Assembly: GCF_001411555.2 (NCBI RefSeq)
Contig: NC_049903.1
Span: 23,510,270-23,574,269 of the forward strand
From: Juglans regia
Lineage: Eukaryota; Streptophyta; Magnoliopsida; Fagales; Juglandaceae
Reading direction: 5' to 3'
Length of the DNA stretch: 64,000 nt
Part shown: positions 11,044 to 23,349 of the stretch, piece after piece
Layout: the number at the start of each line of letters is the position of its first letter
Position numbering within the stretch: position 1 is the first letter of the stretch
Made by a program: the position numbers and the translations under genes
Notes under the pieces: generated by a model
What the model saw: only the letters and a program-made list of their open reading frames with translations
The model's database searches: none
What the model was told of the DNA's origin: nothing

Positions 11044-12633
11044 CTTATCTGCCTCAAGCTCTCTTTTCGAGCCTCGAACTTGATTTTCTCATGATCCTAG
11101 CTAGTATTAACAAATACTTATATATATAACAATTTCTTCTACCATCTTTGCAACAATAATTATATTTTTAAGGGTAAAATGTTGATACTGATCTCCGCTC
11201 CAAACTATCACCGCTTAATCATTTACAGCCTAATAAAAGGTTTAAGTCAATATATACAAACGCCAACGTACGTACTACTTTGATGGGTAGACGTTTGCTG
11301 CTTCTTCCCTCAAATATAGTATTATTTTGTTGGGAAAATTCCTCACACACAAGATTTTGGCTGTAAACTCTGTCAAGACTAGTGTTGAAATGGGGTCGAC
11401 GACGTGATTATTAGCTTATGGGGCACGATATATATAGTGTGATAATGATATTTATCACATTTTACGCCATTAAAGCGAGGAAAATAATGGATTTTGAACG
11501 GTAGTGAGGCGATGGCTCCCATATACAAATGGCTGATAGCGTGAAATTAAGAAGTTGGAGATTCTAGTTCATTAATATTGAAATGCATGCACGTTAATTC
11601 TCAGATTTTAGTTCTCTGGGAAGTTACGTACCAAACAAAAGTACTACAACATACATTAACAAACACGTAGAGCAAAGAGAGAGAGAGAGAGAGAGAAAGA
11701 GTGAGAGATGCAAGTAATCCCAACTTGGAAGAAAGCTGATGCTTCCACACAAACACACGTTGGACTGCAAAACAGTTCTGTTAATAGTGAACAAATATCG
11801 CATTATTAATTCGTAAGGAGAGGCTTCAGAAAGAAGGAGAAAGGCAGTGAGGTTGTCCAAGCTTCACGAAATCTAGTACGTACTTAACTAAACTGCATGT
11901 TTTGGTATATTGTTATAGGAAAGATCAGACAAAGGAAATGCAACAATGTTCTTTAAAGATGGAGTGACAGTGATGCCTTAGATATATAAACAGCCAGAAA
12001 GGCAAATTTGTTTTCGGGTAATTAGACTCGTTCTCTTTTTCTACTGTTGGTTCTTTCGAAGGGCCTAAAAAATCCTATTTACTATATATTTTTGGTGCCG
12101 AAAAAATAATGGAGTTAGTTCTAAGGGCCTAGTCCATATATACTTTTGCATAAGCTAATAAACTCAGGCATTAATCATTTCATTCTCTTCACTGTAACTG
12201 ATTGCAAGCCTTTGGACCTTCATATGTACCTTTAATAAATATATCCAAGGAAACTTCCTAGCAGCAAGGAAAAAAAAGGTGGAGACTGATTGCATGCATG
12301 CTGCACCATAAATAACTAATATTGTCGTTGAAACTCTTTTAACTGGTCAATTCTCATGGGATTGCGGGCAGGTTGAACTAGTACGTTTCTTTCTGATCAA
12401 TTAATTGATAAAAGTTGTCCACGTGTGTGAGAAATTCATCCTTTTACGGGGATTCTACAGCCTTTCTGTAGGTTAATTTTAACATTTACACAGATTATAA
12501 TATTACGTACAGTGGAAGCAAAGATATAATATGTATTTTGTTATACATCTAACAATATATATATATATATATATATGCATCGATCATACATGACCATCAA
12601 TCATAACATCTACATCAAGATTAGAAATATAAT
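11044..12633. other. Intergenic sequence without a recognisable gene
   Basis: No conserved coding frame was found. Low-complexity tracts include a (GA)n run near 11677-11702 and an (AT)n run near 12556-12575. This is the left flank of CACTA-1 and may be original, non-transposon DNA. Confidence 0.55.
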
Positions 12634-13240
12634 CACTACAACAAATTTTAGTTTTAGGGACGAATTGAATTTCGTCCCTAAAAGTAATTATTGGAGACAA
12701 ATAAATTTTGTCTCAAAACATGGATGACTTTATAAATCCGCTTGAACAGCTAAATATCATTTCGAATTAGATCTTTTGTGACGAATTAGATCACCTCAAA
12801 AAGTCACAATCGGACAAAAAAATATGTTCGAACAGACAAATCTTGGCGGGAAAGTAATTTATTTTGCCGGGAAAAGTTCAAAACCGTTTTGTGATACCCC
12901 ATATGATAAGGATAAGGGTAGATGGTGAATGAGATTCTCACATTGTTTGGGAATGAAAAATTCTTGCTCTTTATAAGGTTCCAATGTGGCTTCAATTGTA
13001 TCATTGATTAGTCTTTTTAAAGTATAGGCCATATGGTTTGGGTCTTCCATTCGGACGTTACAAATGGTGGATAAATTTTGTGGCAAAATCTGGCGGGAAA
13101 GTTTCAAGACCATTTGAACATCACATATTTAGTTCGAACATATTCAAACACAATATTATGCATTCGAACGAATGGTTTGGTGGGAAATTAAATTAAAATT
13201 GGCGGGAATTTTTTTAAACCTGTTCGAACGGAACATAAAT
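12634..13240. repeat. CACTA-1 left terminus and subterminal repeat array
   Basis: After the terminus comes an inverted repeat, TTTTAGGGACGAA then TTTCGTCCCTAAAA (12655-12683). Several copies and decayed copies of TTCGAAC follow, such as GTTCGAACGG and CATTCGAACGAATGG at 13120-13230. In En/Spm, short subterminal repeats are bound by the second element protein (TNPA). A similar role here is inference. Confidence 0.75.
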
Positions 13241-14483
13241 GTGCTAATGGTGAGTACCTTGTTCAAAATATAAAAAATGTGTATATATTATATATTATGA
13301 TTTATTGTAAATTAAACTATTTAAGAATTTATAAATTAATTTATGTAATTAATCCAGAAAAGACAAAAAAGATTTAATTCATAACTAAAGCAAATTATCA
13401 AAACACCAGATACTATCCATAATAAAAAAAATTAATAAATAAAAGATAGAAACTACTATGATCCAAGCTCTCTGCACACATCCTCGATTGCAGTTAATCA
13501 TCTCTCTACCCCTGTGTCGATCGAGTACTCAGAGTGACTTGAGTTGAATTAATGGCATGAATCTTTCTACGTAACTCAGAGATGCTAGCATTAATCTATC
13601 TACGTATCTCAGAGATGCTAGCAGTAATCTCTGTACGTATCTCTGATGTTTGTCTGCCGATCTTAGCACGTAGTATCTCAGTTATCTCCTCGCGAGTAGA
13701 TGTGCATGATGCCTCAATCTGTGTAGATGCCTCACCAGTCGATACTCAAGGATCTCCCGGCTATGCATCTGTCTGAATATCAACCCGGTTAGGAACAGGT
13801 CCACGAAAACGAAGTCTCGAGTATCCCATACTCCGTGACAAGGTGGTGTTGTTGATCGGTCCCATCAGCTTCCGTGCACGCTCGGCAACATCTGGCACGA
13901 CCCCGAAATATAGCAAAAATCGAGTGATCAGGATCTCAAATGACAGTATATCTATCGTAATGTACCGAGCCTCTAATCGGATCCTCTCAAATATATACCC
14001 CAAGGGTCTATAGGAATGCCACGAGCGACCCATATCATAAATTTCGCTAGATCCATGCCAACCTTGGTCTTGTGCTACCAAAGGTAAGGCTGGGCAGTGG
14101 GGCCTTGCCCCCGCTGCCTCGGCCCGTTGGCCCCGCCCCCGCCCGCAGCCTTGGAGGCCTGCGGAGGCGGGGTACGGTCGGGGCTAAGCCCCGCTCTACT
14201 TTTCCCCCGCCCTACTTAAATATATATATAATTAAAAACGGAGCTGTTTCATTTACTTTAGTTAAGTTCCCCCCTTCCCCCCCCCCCCCTCGCAATCCGA
14301 AACCCCTCACAAACTCTCTTCTATCTCAGACTCATCACTCACTCTCTCTTTGTCTCTCACTCTCTTGCACTCTCTCAGTCTCTCTATCTCTCTCAGTTGA
14401 TCTCTTCTCTCTCTAGCACGACTGCATGAGCACCACCTAGACTCCACCGTCATTTCAACTTTGCATTCGCCGCCACTCCAAAG

Positions 14484-15008
14484 GTAAGACATTTGAAACC
14501 CTATATTTTATTTTTTGAGTTTTGGATTGGAGATTGGAGGAAGGATGGGTTGAATCGAAGATCGAGAATGGGAATGATTGTGAAATTGTGTGCTGTGGAT
14601 TGATTTGTGCATGTGTTTGAAATTTATCTCTTCTCTCTGTTTGTTTTAGTTTGTTTTTTTTTTTTTTTTGTAGTTTGTATTTTACTATTTCTGGGTGTTC
14701 GGATTTGGAACCCTAAATTAATTTAGGGTTCCAATCCGAAACTCTAAATTGATTTAAGGGTTTTGATTGAAACCCTTGAAATTTCAATTTAGGGGTTTCG
14801 ATTGGTTTCAATCGAAAACCATAAATCAATTTATTTAGGGGTTTCGGATTGAACCCCTAAATAAATTGAATTAGGAGTTTCAATCCAAAACCCCTTAATT
14901 GTGTTGGTTTTGTACTTTGCCTTGTTTTTTCATGTGTGGTGTATTATTATGATTTTTTATGTCGTGTGTTGATTGATTTTATAATTTTTTATTGTGTTGT
15001 GGAATCAG
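14484..15008 (+). other. Predicted 5' leader intron of hAT-2
   Basis: A donor AAAG/GTAAGA at 14484 and an acceptor GGAATCAG/GA at 15008 bracket an intron ending two bases before the transposase ATG. A CT-rich tract (14330-14420) lies upstream, as expected of a leader. The intron holds a series of palindromes (14701-14905). Prediction is from splice consensus only. Confidence 0.6.
14701..14905. repeat. Cluster of long palindromes in the hAT-2 leader intron
   Basis: A perfect 26-bp palindrome centred at 14719/14720 (14707-14732, half-site GGAACCCTAAATT) is followed by imperfect copies built from words such as AGGGGTTTCGATT and AACCCCTAAAT in alternating orientation up to about 14905. Related words occur at the same place in hAT-3 (33570-33760). 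Confidence 0.8.
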
Positions 15009-15010
15009 GA

Positions 15011-17154
15011 ATGTCTTGTCAAAGGGATTTCAATGATAGCTCTCCTACCCCTACCAGTACCCCTACTCCAGAACCTAACCCTACTCCAACCCTTGGGAGT
15101 GGGAGTACACCTTGCCCCGCCCCCAAGCTCACACAAAGCAAGAAACTTGTTTCTATAGTTTGGTCTCAGTTTACCAAACTACAGGGTGGTGATCCCAATA
15201 ACCCCCAAGCTAAATGTAATTAATGTGAAAAAATATATGGATGTCACTATAGGAAACATGGTACATCCTTGTTAGAGGTCCATTTAGAGGAACAATGCAA
15301 GAAGAGTCCAATATTAAGATCCTTACTGGAGAAAAATCAATCTAGACTAGAAATTGGACTAAAACAATTGATGGATGGGACTAGTGGGGGTCCAACGTTG
15401 AAGGGGTATACGAAGTATAATGCTGATGAGTGTAGAGGAAGTTAGCTCGTATGGTTATCATAGACGAGCTACCTTTTCAGTTTGTCGATGGGAGAGGGTT
15501 CCAAGAATTGGAACCTAGATTTACGCTTCCTTCTCGCTACACTGTGGCAAAGGATATTAAAAAGATGTACTGGAAAGATAAAGATGTTTTGGAGGGCCAA
15601 TTGGCGGGTTTGGTAGTTTGCCTCACTATCGATACTTGGACTTCTGTCCAAATTTTAATTATATGTCTTTGACTGTTCATTTTATTGATTCTGATTGGAT
15701 TCTTCATAAAAAGATTATTAAATTTTGTCAAATAACTGATCACAAGGGTGAGATGATTAGGAATGCCGTAGAGGCCTCAATAAAGGAGTAGGGGTTGGCA
15801 CGGGTTTTGACAGTTTCGGTTGATAATACCTTGTCTAATGATGTCGCCTTGGAATATCTTAAGACTTATCTTAGAGAGGCAAATAAGGCATTCTTGGGTG
15901 ATGAATATTTGCATGTTAGATATTCTACACACATCTTGAATCTAATTGTGACTGAGAAGTTGAAAGATGTTGATGACATGGTTGCACGAGTTAGACTGGC
16001 TGTGGAATTTATGAGATCTTCTCCTTCTAGATTAGAGAAATTCAAGATTGCTGCGAAAACTGTGGGCATAACATCAAAGAAGGGTTTTTGTACTGATATT
16101 CCTATCAGATGGAACTCAACCTTCTTGATGTTGGAGGCGGCTCAAGAATATAAGGCAGCCTTTAAATTATTGGGTGATGAATACATTCAATATGTCAAAT
16201 ACTTTGATGAGGCCTAATGATCATGATTGGGAGGTAGTTTCTACTTTCGTTGATTTTATCGGTTTTTTTACGATGTCACATTGAAGTTATCTGCTTCTTT
16301 GTACCCTACATTCAATGAATTTTGTCAACAAATATGTAGGGTGAAAGAGGAATTAGACGACATGTGTAGGGGTTCCAATCTAAGGATGAGGGGGATGGCA
16401 TTGACCATAAGGGTCAAATCAAGTATTGGGGAGGTTTGACTAGACTAAATATTTTTTTATATGTGGCTGTTATTCTTGATCCTCGTATGAAAATTTCAGA
16501 CATGTTATATGGTTTGAGACTTGAGCATGATCAGGCATGGACTGATCTTCTTAGTGAGATGGCGGAGATACCCTGACTAAATTATATGATGAGTTTAATG
16601 CAATTAAGGGTGGTACTTCATCTACTACACCTACACCTACCCCAATACCTCCTCCAGACACCGAGGCAACAAAGAAGCGTAGATTGGCATAAACTAAGAT
16701 CCTCGCACTTAATCTCATACCAGTCCATCAATTTACAGAGATGGTTTCAGATTTAGAAAAATATTTGTCAGGGGATCTTATTAAAGATGATGATGATGAT
16801 TTCGACATATTAGGATAGTGGAAGGCAGCATTAAAGAAATATCTCATCCTTTCTGAGATTGTTCGTTGTATGTTGGCCATCCCTCTTAGCACCGTTGCCT
16901 CGGAGTCAGCCTTTAGTACTGGTGGGCGTATAATGGATCCTTTCCGTAGTTCATTGTCTCCTACAACTGTGGAGGCATTGATATACACACAGAGTTGGAC
17001 AATGAGAAATGATATTTATGTTCCAGATGTTTTAGATTTTAAAGAGACTGACGAAGAGAGTGGTGATCAATCTGAATCTAGACCATTTGATAATTGTTGT
17101 TTTTATTATAGTATTTTGATTTATTTATATTCATTTCGATTTCATCAGTATTAA
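15011..17154 (+). pseudogene. hAT-2 transposase, few lesions
   Basis: The start ATG at 15011 (MSCQRDFNDSSPTPT) follows the predicted splice acceptor. In order: a Pro/Thr linker; a BED-type finger with KLVSIVWSQF and CN-CEKIYGCHYRKHGTS; the block MVIIDELPFQFVDGRGF (15451); the catalytic core with LTIDTWTSV and VSVDNTLSNDVALEYL (15795); HVRYSTHILNLIVTEKLKDV; IPIRWNSTFLMLEAAQEYKA; a DLEKYLSGDL segment; and the dimerisation motif TVASESAFSTGGRIMDPFRS (16870). In-frame stops interrupt the finger (near 15221), the core (near 15789) and the region after 16215, and the frame changes near 15440 and 15660. The product is probably not functional, but it is the best-preserved hAT here. Confidence 0.9.
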
Positions 17155-18463
17155 TTTTAGTATTGATTGTTGCAGCAACACATGAGATGACTCAGACAAT
17201 GTCTACCTTCACTGCAATATGAATATGGGCTAAAGCCTCAAAAGACTACCCATCTGAGCCACCCCAAATGTCATACTCAAAGACCCAAACAGCTAGCCTC
17301 TGTCTTTAGATTTTTAATTTTTTAGAATATTGAAATTTGAATCAGTTGTATGTATTATTTATTTGATTTGTAATTTTATAATGTTGATACAATGTCCCTT
17401 GGAAATTTATTTGTTCGTAATTTTGTAATTGTTTAGACTTTCCATTTTGTTTTTGTAATAGTTTAGTTATTATTATTATTTATTACTTTATTATGTAGTA
17501 AACTTGTAGCTTGTAATAGTACTTCATTAGAGTCTAAATTAGTAAATTTGTATCATGTATATATTATTTTTATTCATGTAACTTTTTTTTTTCAATCAAA
17601 TTTTTTATTATTTTGTTTTTAAAACTTCTAATTTTATGGGCCCAAAATGACCCAGAAACTGCTTCTGGGCCTTTGGCCTAGTAGGGGGAGGTGGGGTGGG
17701 GGGAGGGGCCGGACAGTTGACCCCCTCCACCCACACCCCGTTATCTAGGACGGGATACCCCGACCTCGAACTCTGAGGGCAGGAGATGGGGCAAAATCTC
17801 AAGCCCCTGCCCATGCGGGGGCAGGGGCGGGGTGGTGGCTACCCTGCCCATAGGGTGCGGGTAGCACCCCTAGCCAAGTGTCAATATTGTTGGCAATTAT
17901 TAAATTCATGATCTTGAAGAAAGAAGATAAATATGTTTGCCTAATGCTCTTCGTTCCATCGTACACAAGAGTATTTGGACCAACAATCAAGTCCTTGACC
18001 TCATGATCAGTGAGGGTATCGAGCTCATCTGTGTAAACTGCTCTCTCATCCTGAGCCGTCTCCGCATCACCTGAAGGATCAGACTCTCTAGGTAGCACGT
18101 TAGGATAAGCATTAACCAGCCTAGGAATACAGAGATATGTAGCGAGTCCGTCCGATGAAAATATAACAGGAGCTTATCGGACAAAGATCTTGTATGCCCC
18201 TCCGTTGTTTAGGTTGGCACCACTGAGCTCTTTATAGAACTCAACACTGATTTCAATATAGGAGATGAGCTCCATGGCTTCTTCACTCTGATCTAGGATT
18301 GGTGCCTAACCACGATCGTTGAATACTGATGGGAGGGAATGACCCTCCCATGTAAGAGTCACGAAATCAGATAGTTTTACCTGCCACTCCAGTAAAACAG
18401 TCTGCTCTCGAACTATTTGGATGGAAGGTTTGCCTGATCTGCCACATTTATGACCCCTATAAG

Positions 18464-19290
18464 ACATTATTATCAACCTGAAATTTAAAAATAAAATATA
18501 CATTCAACATTAGTGATAAAATGTAATATTTTCTAATATTCACAGAATTATATACTAATAGTAATTTAATAAATTAATTGATAGAACAACAAAATAAAAC
18601 GATGAAAATAAATTAATAAGTTAATATAAACTAATTAGTTCAAACGGACTCTACTGTATCGAACAGACACTGTAGTGGTCAAACGGACACTATAGTGCTC
18701 AAAGATACAAAATTGTGGTCGAATGGACAACATCTTGTTTGGTTCCGACTGTTCGAACAGATAAAATAGTGTTCAAATGGACATTATGATTTTGGTTAAT
18801 ACGTTCGAACGCTTTCGAATAGAAAAAAGATCGAGCTCACTCATGGCTGAGTCAACTCAGAGGCCATGAAAACCCATGAAATCCATCGATTTTGTGGGTT
18901 TCTTCAACAAACCACATACTAGTCGTCATTCCTAAACATTCTGCGGTGGATTTGTGGTATTCTATGGTGTCTATTGATAGAAAAATACAACTTTTCTAGA
19001 GAAAACAAATAAAACGATAAAACGATAAAGATAAACAGTTACATATGATTTTAAGGAGCATACCTTCACTTAGGAGGAAGAAGGTTTGATGTGGGTGGTG
19101 ATTACAACGGCGATTGATGGACGTTCAAACATTATGGAATAGTTTTCAAATGGCTAAGGACGACAGCGTTGGAATGTCTTCGCCCGCGATAACTTATATG
19201 TATAGAACCATTCGATCAATATACTTAAATATTCGAACAGTTTTAAAAGACAATTCAAACGGTATTATTAACCGTTCGAAGGGTATTTGT
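18464..19290. other. CACTA-1 internal spacer with GTTCGAAC-type repeats and splice-like leader
   Basis: No protein frame was found. Repeats of the form GTTCAAACGGAC and GTTCGAACAG occur at 18640-18830 and again at 19120-19280. A minus-strand donor-like sequence (AGTGAAG/GTATGC, near 19070) suggests a leader exon of the antisense accessory gene. A near-palindrome, CTGAGTCAACTCAG with outer arms CATGGC and GCCATG, lies at 18842-18868. Confidence 0.55.
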
Positions 19291-19530
19291 TTCAAATTTA
19301 GTAAAAATGTATATGCACTATAATTTACTATAATATACTATGATAGTATAATACTTGAAAATTACTATCATATATATCTACTATTATAGTATAATTGTAA
19401 TATATTATAATACTTTACTATCAAAGTATTATAATATAATATATATATATATATATATATGATAGTAGATAATATTATATATATGAGTTTATACTTTACT
19501 ATGCTATGATACTATATATATGGTAGTATA

Positions 19531-19566
<36 letters not shown>

Positions 19567-20008
19567 TATAGATTACTAATATAGATCTTACCAATTCCTC
19601 TATACTATATATACTATAATATATATGATACTATATATATGGTAGTATATATTAATATATATATATATATATATGAGAGTATAGATTACTAATATAGATC
19701 TTACCAATTCCTCTATACTATATATACTATAATATATATGATACTATATATATGACAGTATATATTACTATATATATATATGAGAGTATATATTACTAAT
19801 ATATATAATCTTACATATTCCTCTATTCTTTACTATACCATAATATATATATGATACTATATATATGAGAGTATAGATTACTAATATATATGATCATTCA
19901 AATTTCTCTATACTTTACTATACTATAATATATATATGATAGTTTATATATGAGAGTGTATATTACTAATATATATGATCTTAAATTTTCCTTTATACTT
20001 TACTATAG

Positions 20009-20039
<31 letters not shown>

Positions 20040-20430
20040 ATACTTTATATATGAGAGTATAGATTACTAATATATATGATCTTACAAATATCTTTATACT
20101 TTATTATACTATAATATATATGATACTTTTATATATGAGAGTATATATTACTAATATATATGATCTTACATTTTCTTTTATACTTAACTATAGTATAATA
20201 TATATATATATATATAATACTTTATATATGAGAGCATAGATTACTAATATATATGATCTTACATTTTCTTTTATACTTTACTATAGTATAATATATATAT
20301 ATATATATAAAATATTTTATATATGAGAGTATAGATTACTAATATATATGGTCTTACATTTTCCTCTACACTTTACTATAGTATAATATATATGATACTT
20401 TATAGTATACTATTCTTTAATATGTATAGT
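19291..20430. repeat. AT-rich minisatellite, at least nine units of about 85-113 bp
   Basis: The anchor GAGAGTATAGATTACTAAT (with variants) recurs at 19562, 19675, 19782, 19867, 19952, 20053, 20137, 20230 and 20325. Spacings are 113, 107, 85, 85, 101, 84, 93 and 95 bases. Between anchors are ACTTTACTATAGTATAATAT words and variable (AT)n runs that account for the length differences. It lies between the two divergent genes of CACTA-1. Confidence 0.92.
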
Positions 20431-21665
20431 GTAAAAAATAAATATATTTAAAACATTAAGGAATATACATTTGAATTGTATCTACACATCATTTGAAGGT
20501 TATATTAGCGTTTGATCGCATTAAAATAGTGGTGGGAAAGTATCCCGCCAATTAATGACCAGTGGACTAACGTTCGAAGGTACTTTATTACCGTTCGAAC
20601 GCTTTAACGAAAGATCTGCAAGCGAGAAAACAAGTGCGTTGAAATTTTTTCGTGTTCGACCGCCAAATATTTCCGTTCGACAGGTAAATGAAAAGTTAAA
20701 ACATTTCAGCTCGCCGTCAGTCCCTCATTTTCCTCTCTTCTCCATTTCCTCTCCAAAATCCTCAATTTTCTTCACACAATCCTTTATTCTATCATCTTAC
20801 AAAGAGGGTTGCACACTTGTATTGATTGAATGTATGGTTTTTGCTAATCTACTTTGTACATTAATTAATTTATAGTTTATATATATATTGTGTAGGTGTT
20901 TATATATATACTTAAACTCTTATTGATGCTTAAAAGATAATTAATTAAAAACTATAATGTAAAATTAAAAAATAATATAATTAAATTATAATTAATACTT
21001 AAAAATAATAAACATAAGAATTATTAATACTTAAATTAAAAACATACTTAAATGATAATTAAGTATTCATAACTATAATGTATAATTAAAAAATAAGTAA
21101 TACTTGGAATGTGATTTTGCAATGTATTTGTGATTTAATTGGAATGTGATTTGATTTCATGATTTGATTTCATAACTAGTTAAGAGCTGGATTTCAAAGT
21201 TATTTTTATATGCAATTGAACCTTAGACCTGTTTGAGAGTCGTGGCCAAATATTCTCATATTTGGGTACAACTCTTGAATTGTACAAAGTAGACAGTTTG
21301 GGATTCTATCACGTATATGACAGATATATTCAATTTAAACTCTTGTGTTAGTCAATTAAGATTTTAGTTTAGTGTTTACTTACATTTTTCGGATATGTGG
21401 TCCGTAAGTTTATCAGCCCTTGAATAGGGTCGACGATTTATCATGACTAGCATACTTGAAGAATTGTAGGAAAATGCTGCCAAACTTTTACTAACATTAG
21501 CGTTTTGGACTGAGTATATATGTGATATAGATGATAGTCTCTCAAATGGGATAGGATCAACTACCTTATAAAATAGATGGTAAACATGTATGAGTAGACT
21601 CTTCATAGTGTTTATCCCATGAATTAGGTTTTTTTGATAGACAGCCGACGAGTAACGGAAATACA
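20431..21665 (+). other. Upstream region of the CACTA-1 transposase gene
   Basis: GTTCGAACG repeats at 20568-20690 are followed by a CT-rich stretch (20705-20790) that could be a transcript leader. An AT-rich stretch that may be an intron runs up to the start codon at 21666. No conserved protein was found. The order (repeat array, pyrimidine-rich leader, transposase) is the same in mirror image in CACTA-2. Confidence 0.5.
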
Positions 21666-22486
21666 ATGGATAAGAGTTGGATGTTGTTGGGAGATAGACT
21701 TGAGCGAGACTATAAGGAGTATGCATGTAACACCTTGGCCCAGTGCCAAACCCAGCCCAACTTGATGCAAAGCGCACCGTTTTAAACGCTCAGCTGATTG
21801 TTTTCCTAGTTCCTCTCCATCCCGAAAATCCCTCATTTTTTAACCCCAACTCCCTACCACTTGCGGCACTACCCATACACGTCTCCCTCATCCCTCTAGG
21901 GTTTTTTTTTGTTCTTGGTTCGCCTATATATATTATCCTTCCTGTATGAAGAAAACGGAAGAATAGGGTTGCCGTCTCTTTCCACTTCAACTCCCTCATG
22001 CGCAAGTCCCATGCAAGCAGATTTTTTTTTTCTTCATCAATCTAGGGTTGCCGCCAACCCTCTTGTGCCACCAAGCTTCATGTTGTTGCCAAGCTCCTCC
22101 AAGCCAGACCAGCATTGCACGCACTGGATAATGACCAAGCCACCTTCCCAACAAACTTGGCCTGTACCTCCGTAAACTGCCGTGAACCTTTTAGCCTTCC
22201 GCCGTTGCACCTAACATTTGGACCGAGAGAAAGCCACGGCTCACTCACGTCCAATGTTTGCACCGTAACACTTTTGCTTAGGCACTGCTCAGCCTCACAA
22301 ATTGAGAGCCACCCCCCCACCTCACGGAAACTTAGCCCGTTTTGTCCTCTGTTTTCCCCCACTCAAAACAGAGTACAACTCAACCCGTTAGGGTTCTCCA
22401 TCCATTGACTTGATTTTGGCTTTCTTGGGAAGTTTTCAAATTGATTGTGGGTTCAAGGGATTCCATTCCCGCGGGTTCATATCATT

Positions 22487-22498
22487 TGGTATCAGAGC
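22487..22498 (+). promoter_or_regulatory. Primer-binding site for initiator tRNA-Met
   Basis: TGGTATCAGAGC, two bases after the CA that ends the 5' LTR remnant, is the standard minus-strand primer-binding site of plant LTR retrotransposons. Confidence 0.93.
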
Positions 22499-22797
22499 AA
22501 GGTTTCCAATCAGGTCTGATTCTATCTTTTAATTATTGTATCTTTAATTTTGATTCTAGGGCTTCATTGTTCTAGGGTTGAAAAAAAAAATGAAACAAAA
22601 AGTAGGCTGCCGAATTTCTTATGGTTTTTTTGGTTTGACTGAAATTTGCATCACCTAGGGTTTCTTACATCTCTAAGTTTGTCTCTATTGCTTGGAGTGT
22701 CGTTCCGTTGATTCTCTTCTACTTAATTGTCAGTTCTTGTGTGCTTGAATTCAATTGCTTGATTTTCAAAATTGAGAGTTGCTGTTTGTGATTTAAT

Positions 22798-22918
22798 TAG
22801 AGAGAAAAAGAGAAAGGAAAGGAAAAGACAGGAAAGGAAAAGAAAAGAAAGGAAAAGAAAAGAAAAGAAAAGAAAATTCAAAAAAAAAAAAAGGAAGAGG
22901 AAAAGAAAATGTAGCATA
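22798..22918 (+). repeat. Purine-rich (GGAAAAGAAAA)n tract in the gypsy leader
   Basis: A 120-base stretch of only A and G on the plus strand, with shifting GGAAAAG units. It gives Lys/Arg-rich open frames on one strand and Phe/Leu/Ser-rich frames on the other, neither of which is a protein. It lies between the primer-binding site and gag. Confidence 0.85.
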
Positions 22919-23349
22919 TTCAAAGGTTGCTACATAGTTACAAAAAAAGAGAAAGAAAGAAATTTGTTGATTGAACGTTATCATCAAAGGAGTTGCATAC
23001 ATCATTAAAGTTGGTATCTTGTCTTATTGTTACTATTTCATTCGTGTAACTTCCTTGATTCTCGGGTCGTTTTTATTCCTTCCGTGTTTCTCTTATTCTT
23101 GTTTCTTGGACCTAATTACTAGTTGGGATAAAACAAGGTTGGCTTGTCTTCATTGAGTTCAATTAGTTCTGAAAGAACTTGAGTGGGAAAACTCTTGAGG
23201 TAAAAGGCAAGAGAGTGTGAGACTATTATCGGGAAAAGCCAATTAAGAGTGAAACACGAGTGAAGTGCCATTATTCGAGTGTAAACATGTAAGGAAGTGT
23301 GTGAGGTTTTCTTTTTTACCACTAACATTCTTTTGTGCAGCACCTTATA

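Larger units (their letters stand above)
14085..17872 (+). mobile_element. hAT-2: near-complete hAT transposon, 3.8 kb
   Basis: The left end is TAAGGCTGGGCAGTGGGGC and the right end, inverted, is TAGGGGTGCTACCCGC, sharing a TARGGSTG core. The flanking octamers ACCAAAGG (14077-14084) and GCCAAGTG (17873-17880) match at five of eight positions, a decayed 8-bp target duplication. Removing the element rejoins the reading frame of the antisense CACTA-1 gene. It carries one transposase gene with a leader intron. The GC-rich ends, such as the G-rich block at 17680-17860, contrast with the AT-rich surroundings. Confidence 0.85.
13446..18463 (-). pseudogene. CACTA-1 antisense accessory gene (putative plant transposon protein), split by hAT-2
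   Basis: The minus strand starts MSYRGHKCGRSGKPS (18463). It continues with stops through DHEVKDLIVGPNTLVYDG and FFKIMNLIIANNIDTW, where hAT-2 interrupts it. Beyond hAT-2 the same frame resumes as HKTKVGMDLAKFMIW and then ARGIPIDPWGIY. The 'IPID' block resembles the putative plant transposon protein domain (PF20167) of plant CACTA and gypsy accessory genes; I recall this rather than computed it. The tail (13560-13760) encodes repeated EITASISEIR-like heptads suggesting a coiled coil. Lesions include stops at the boundary with 18300 and near 13955. The gene diverges from the transposase gene across the spacer at 18.5-21.6 kb. Function unknown. Confidence 0.62.

Noticed and set aside
14707..14900. 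CCCTAAA words suggesting interstitial telomere repeats
   Set aside because: They occur singly within palindromes and never as tandem (CCCTAAA)n.
22723..23008. Lys/Arg-rich and Phe/Leu-rich open frames
   Set aside because: They are translations of the purine-only tract on either strand. No initiation context or domain was found.
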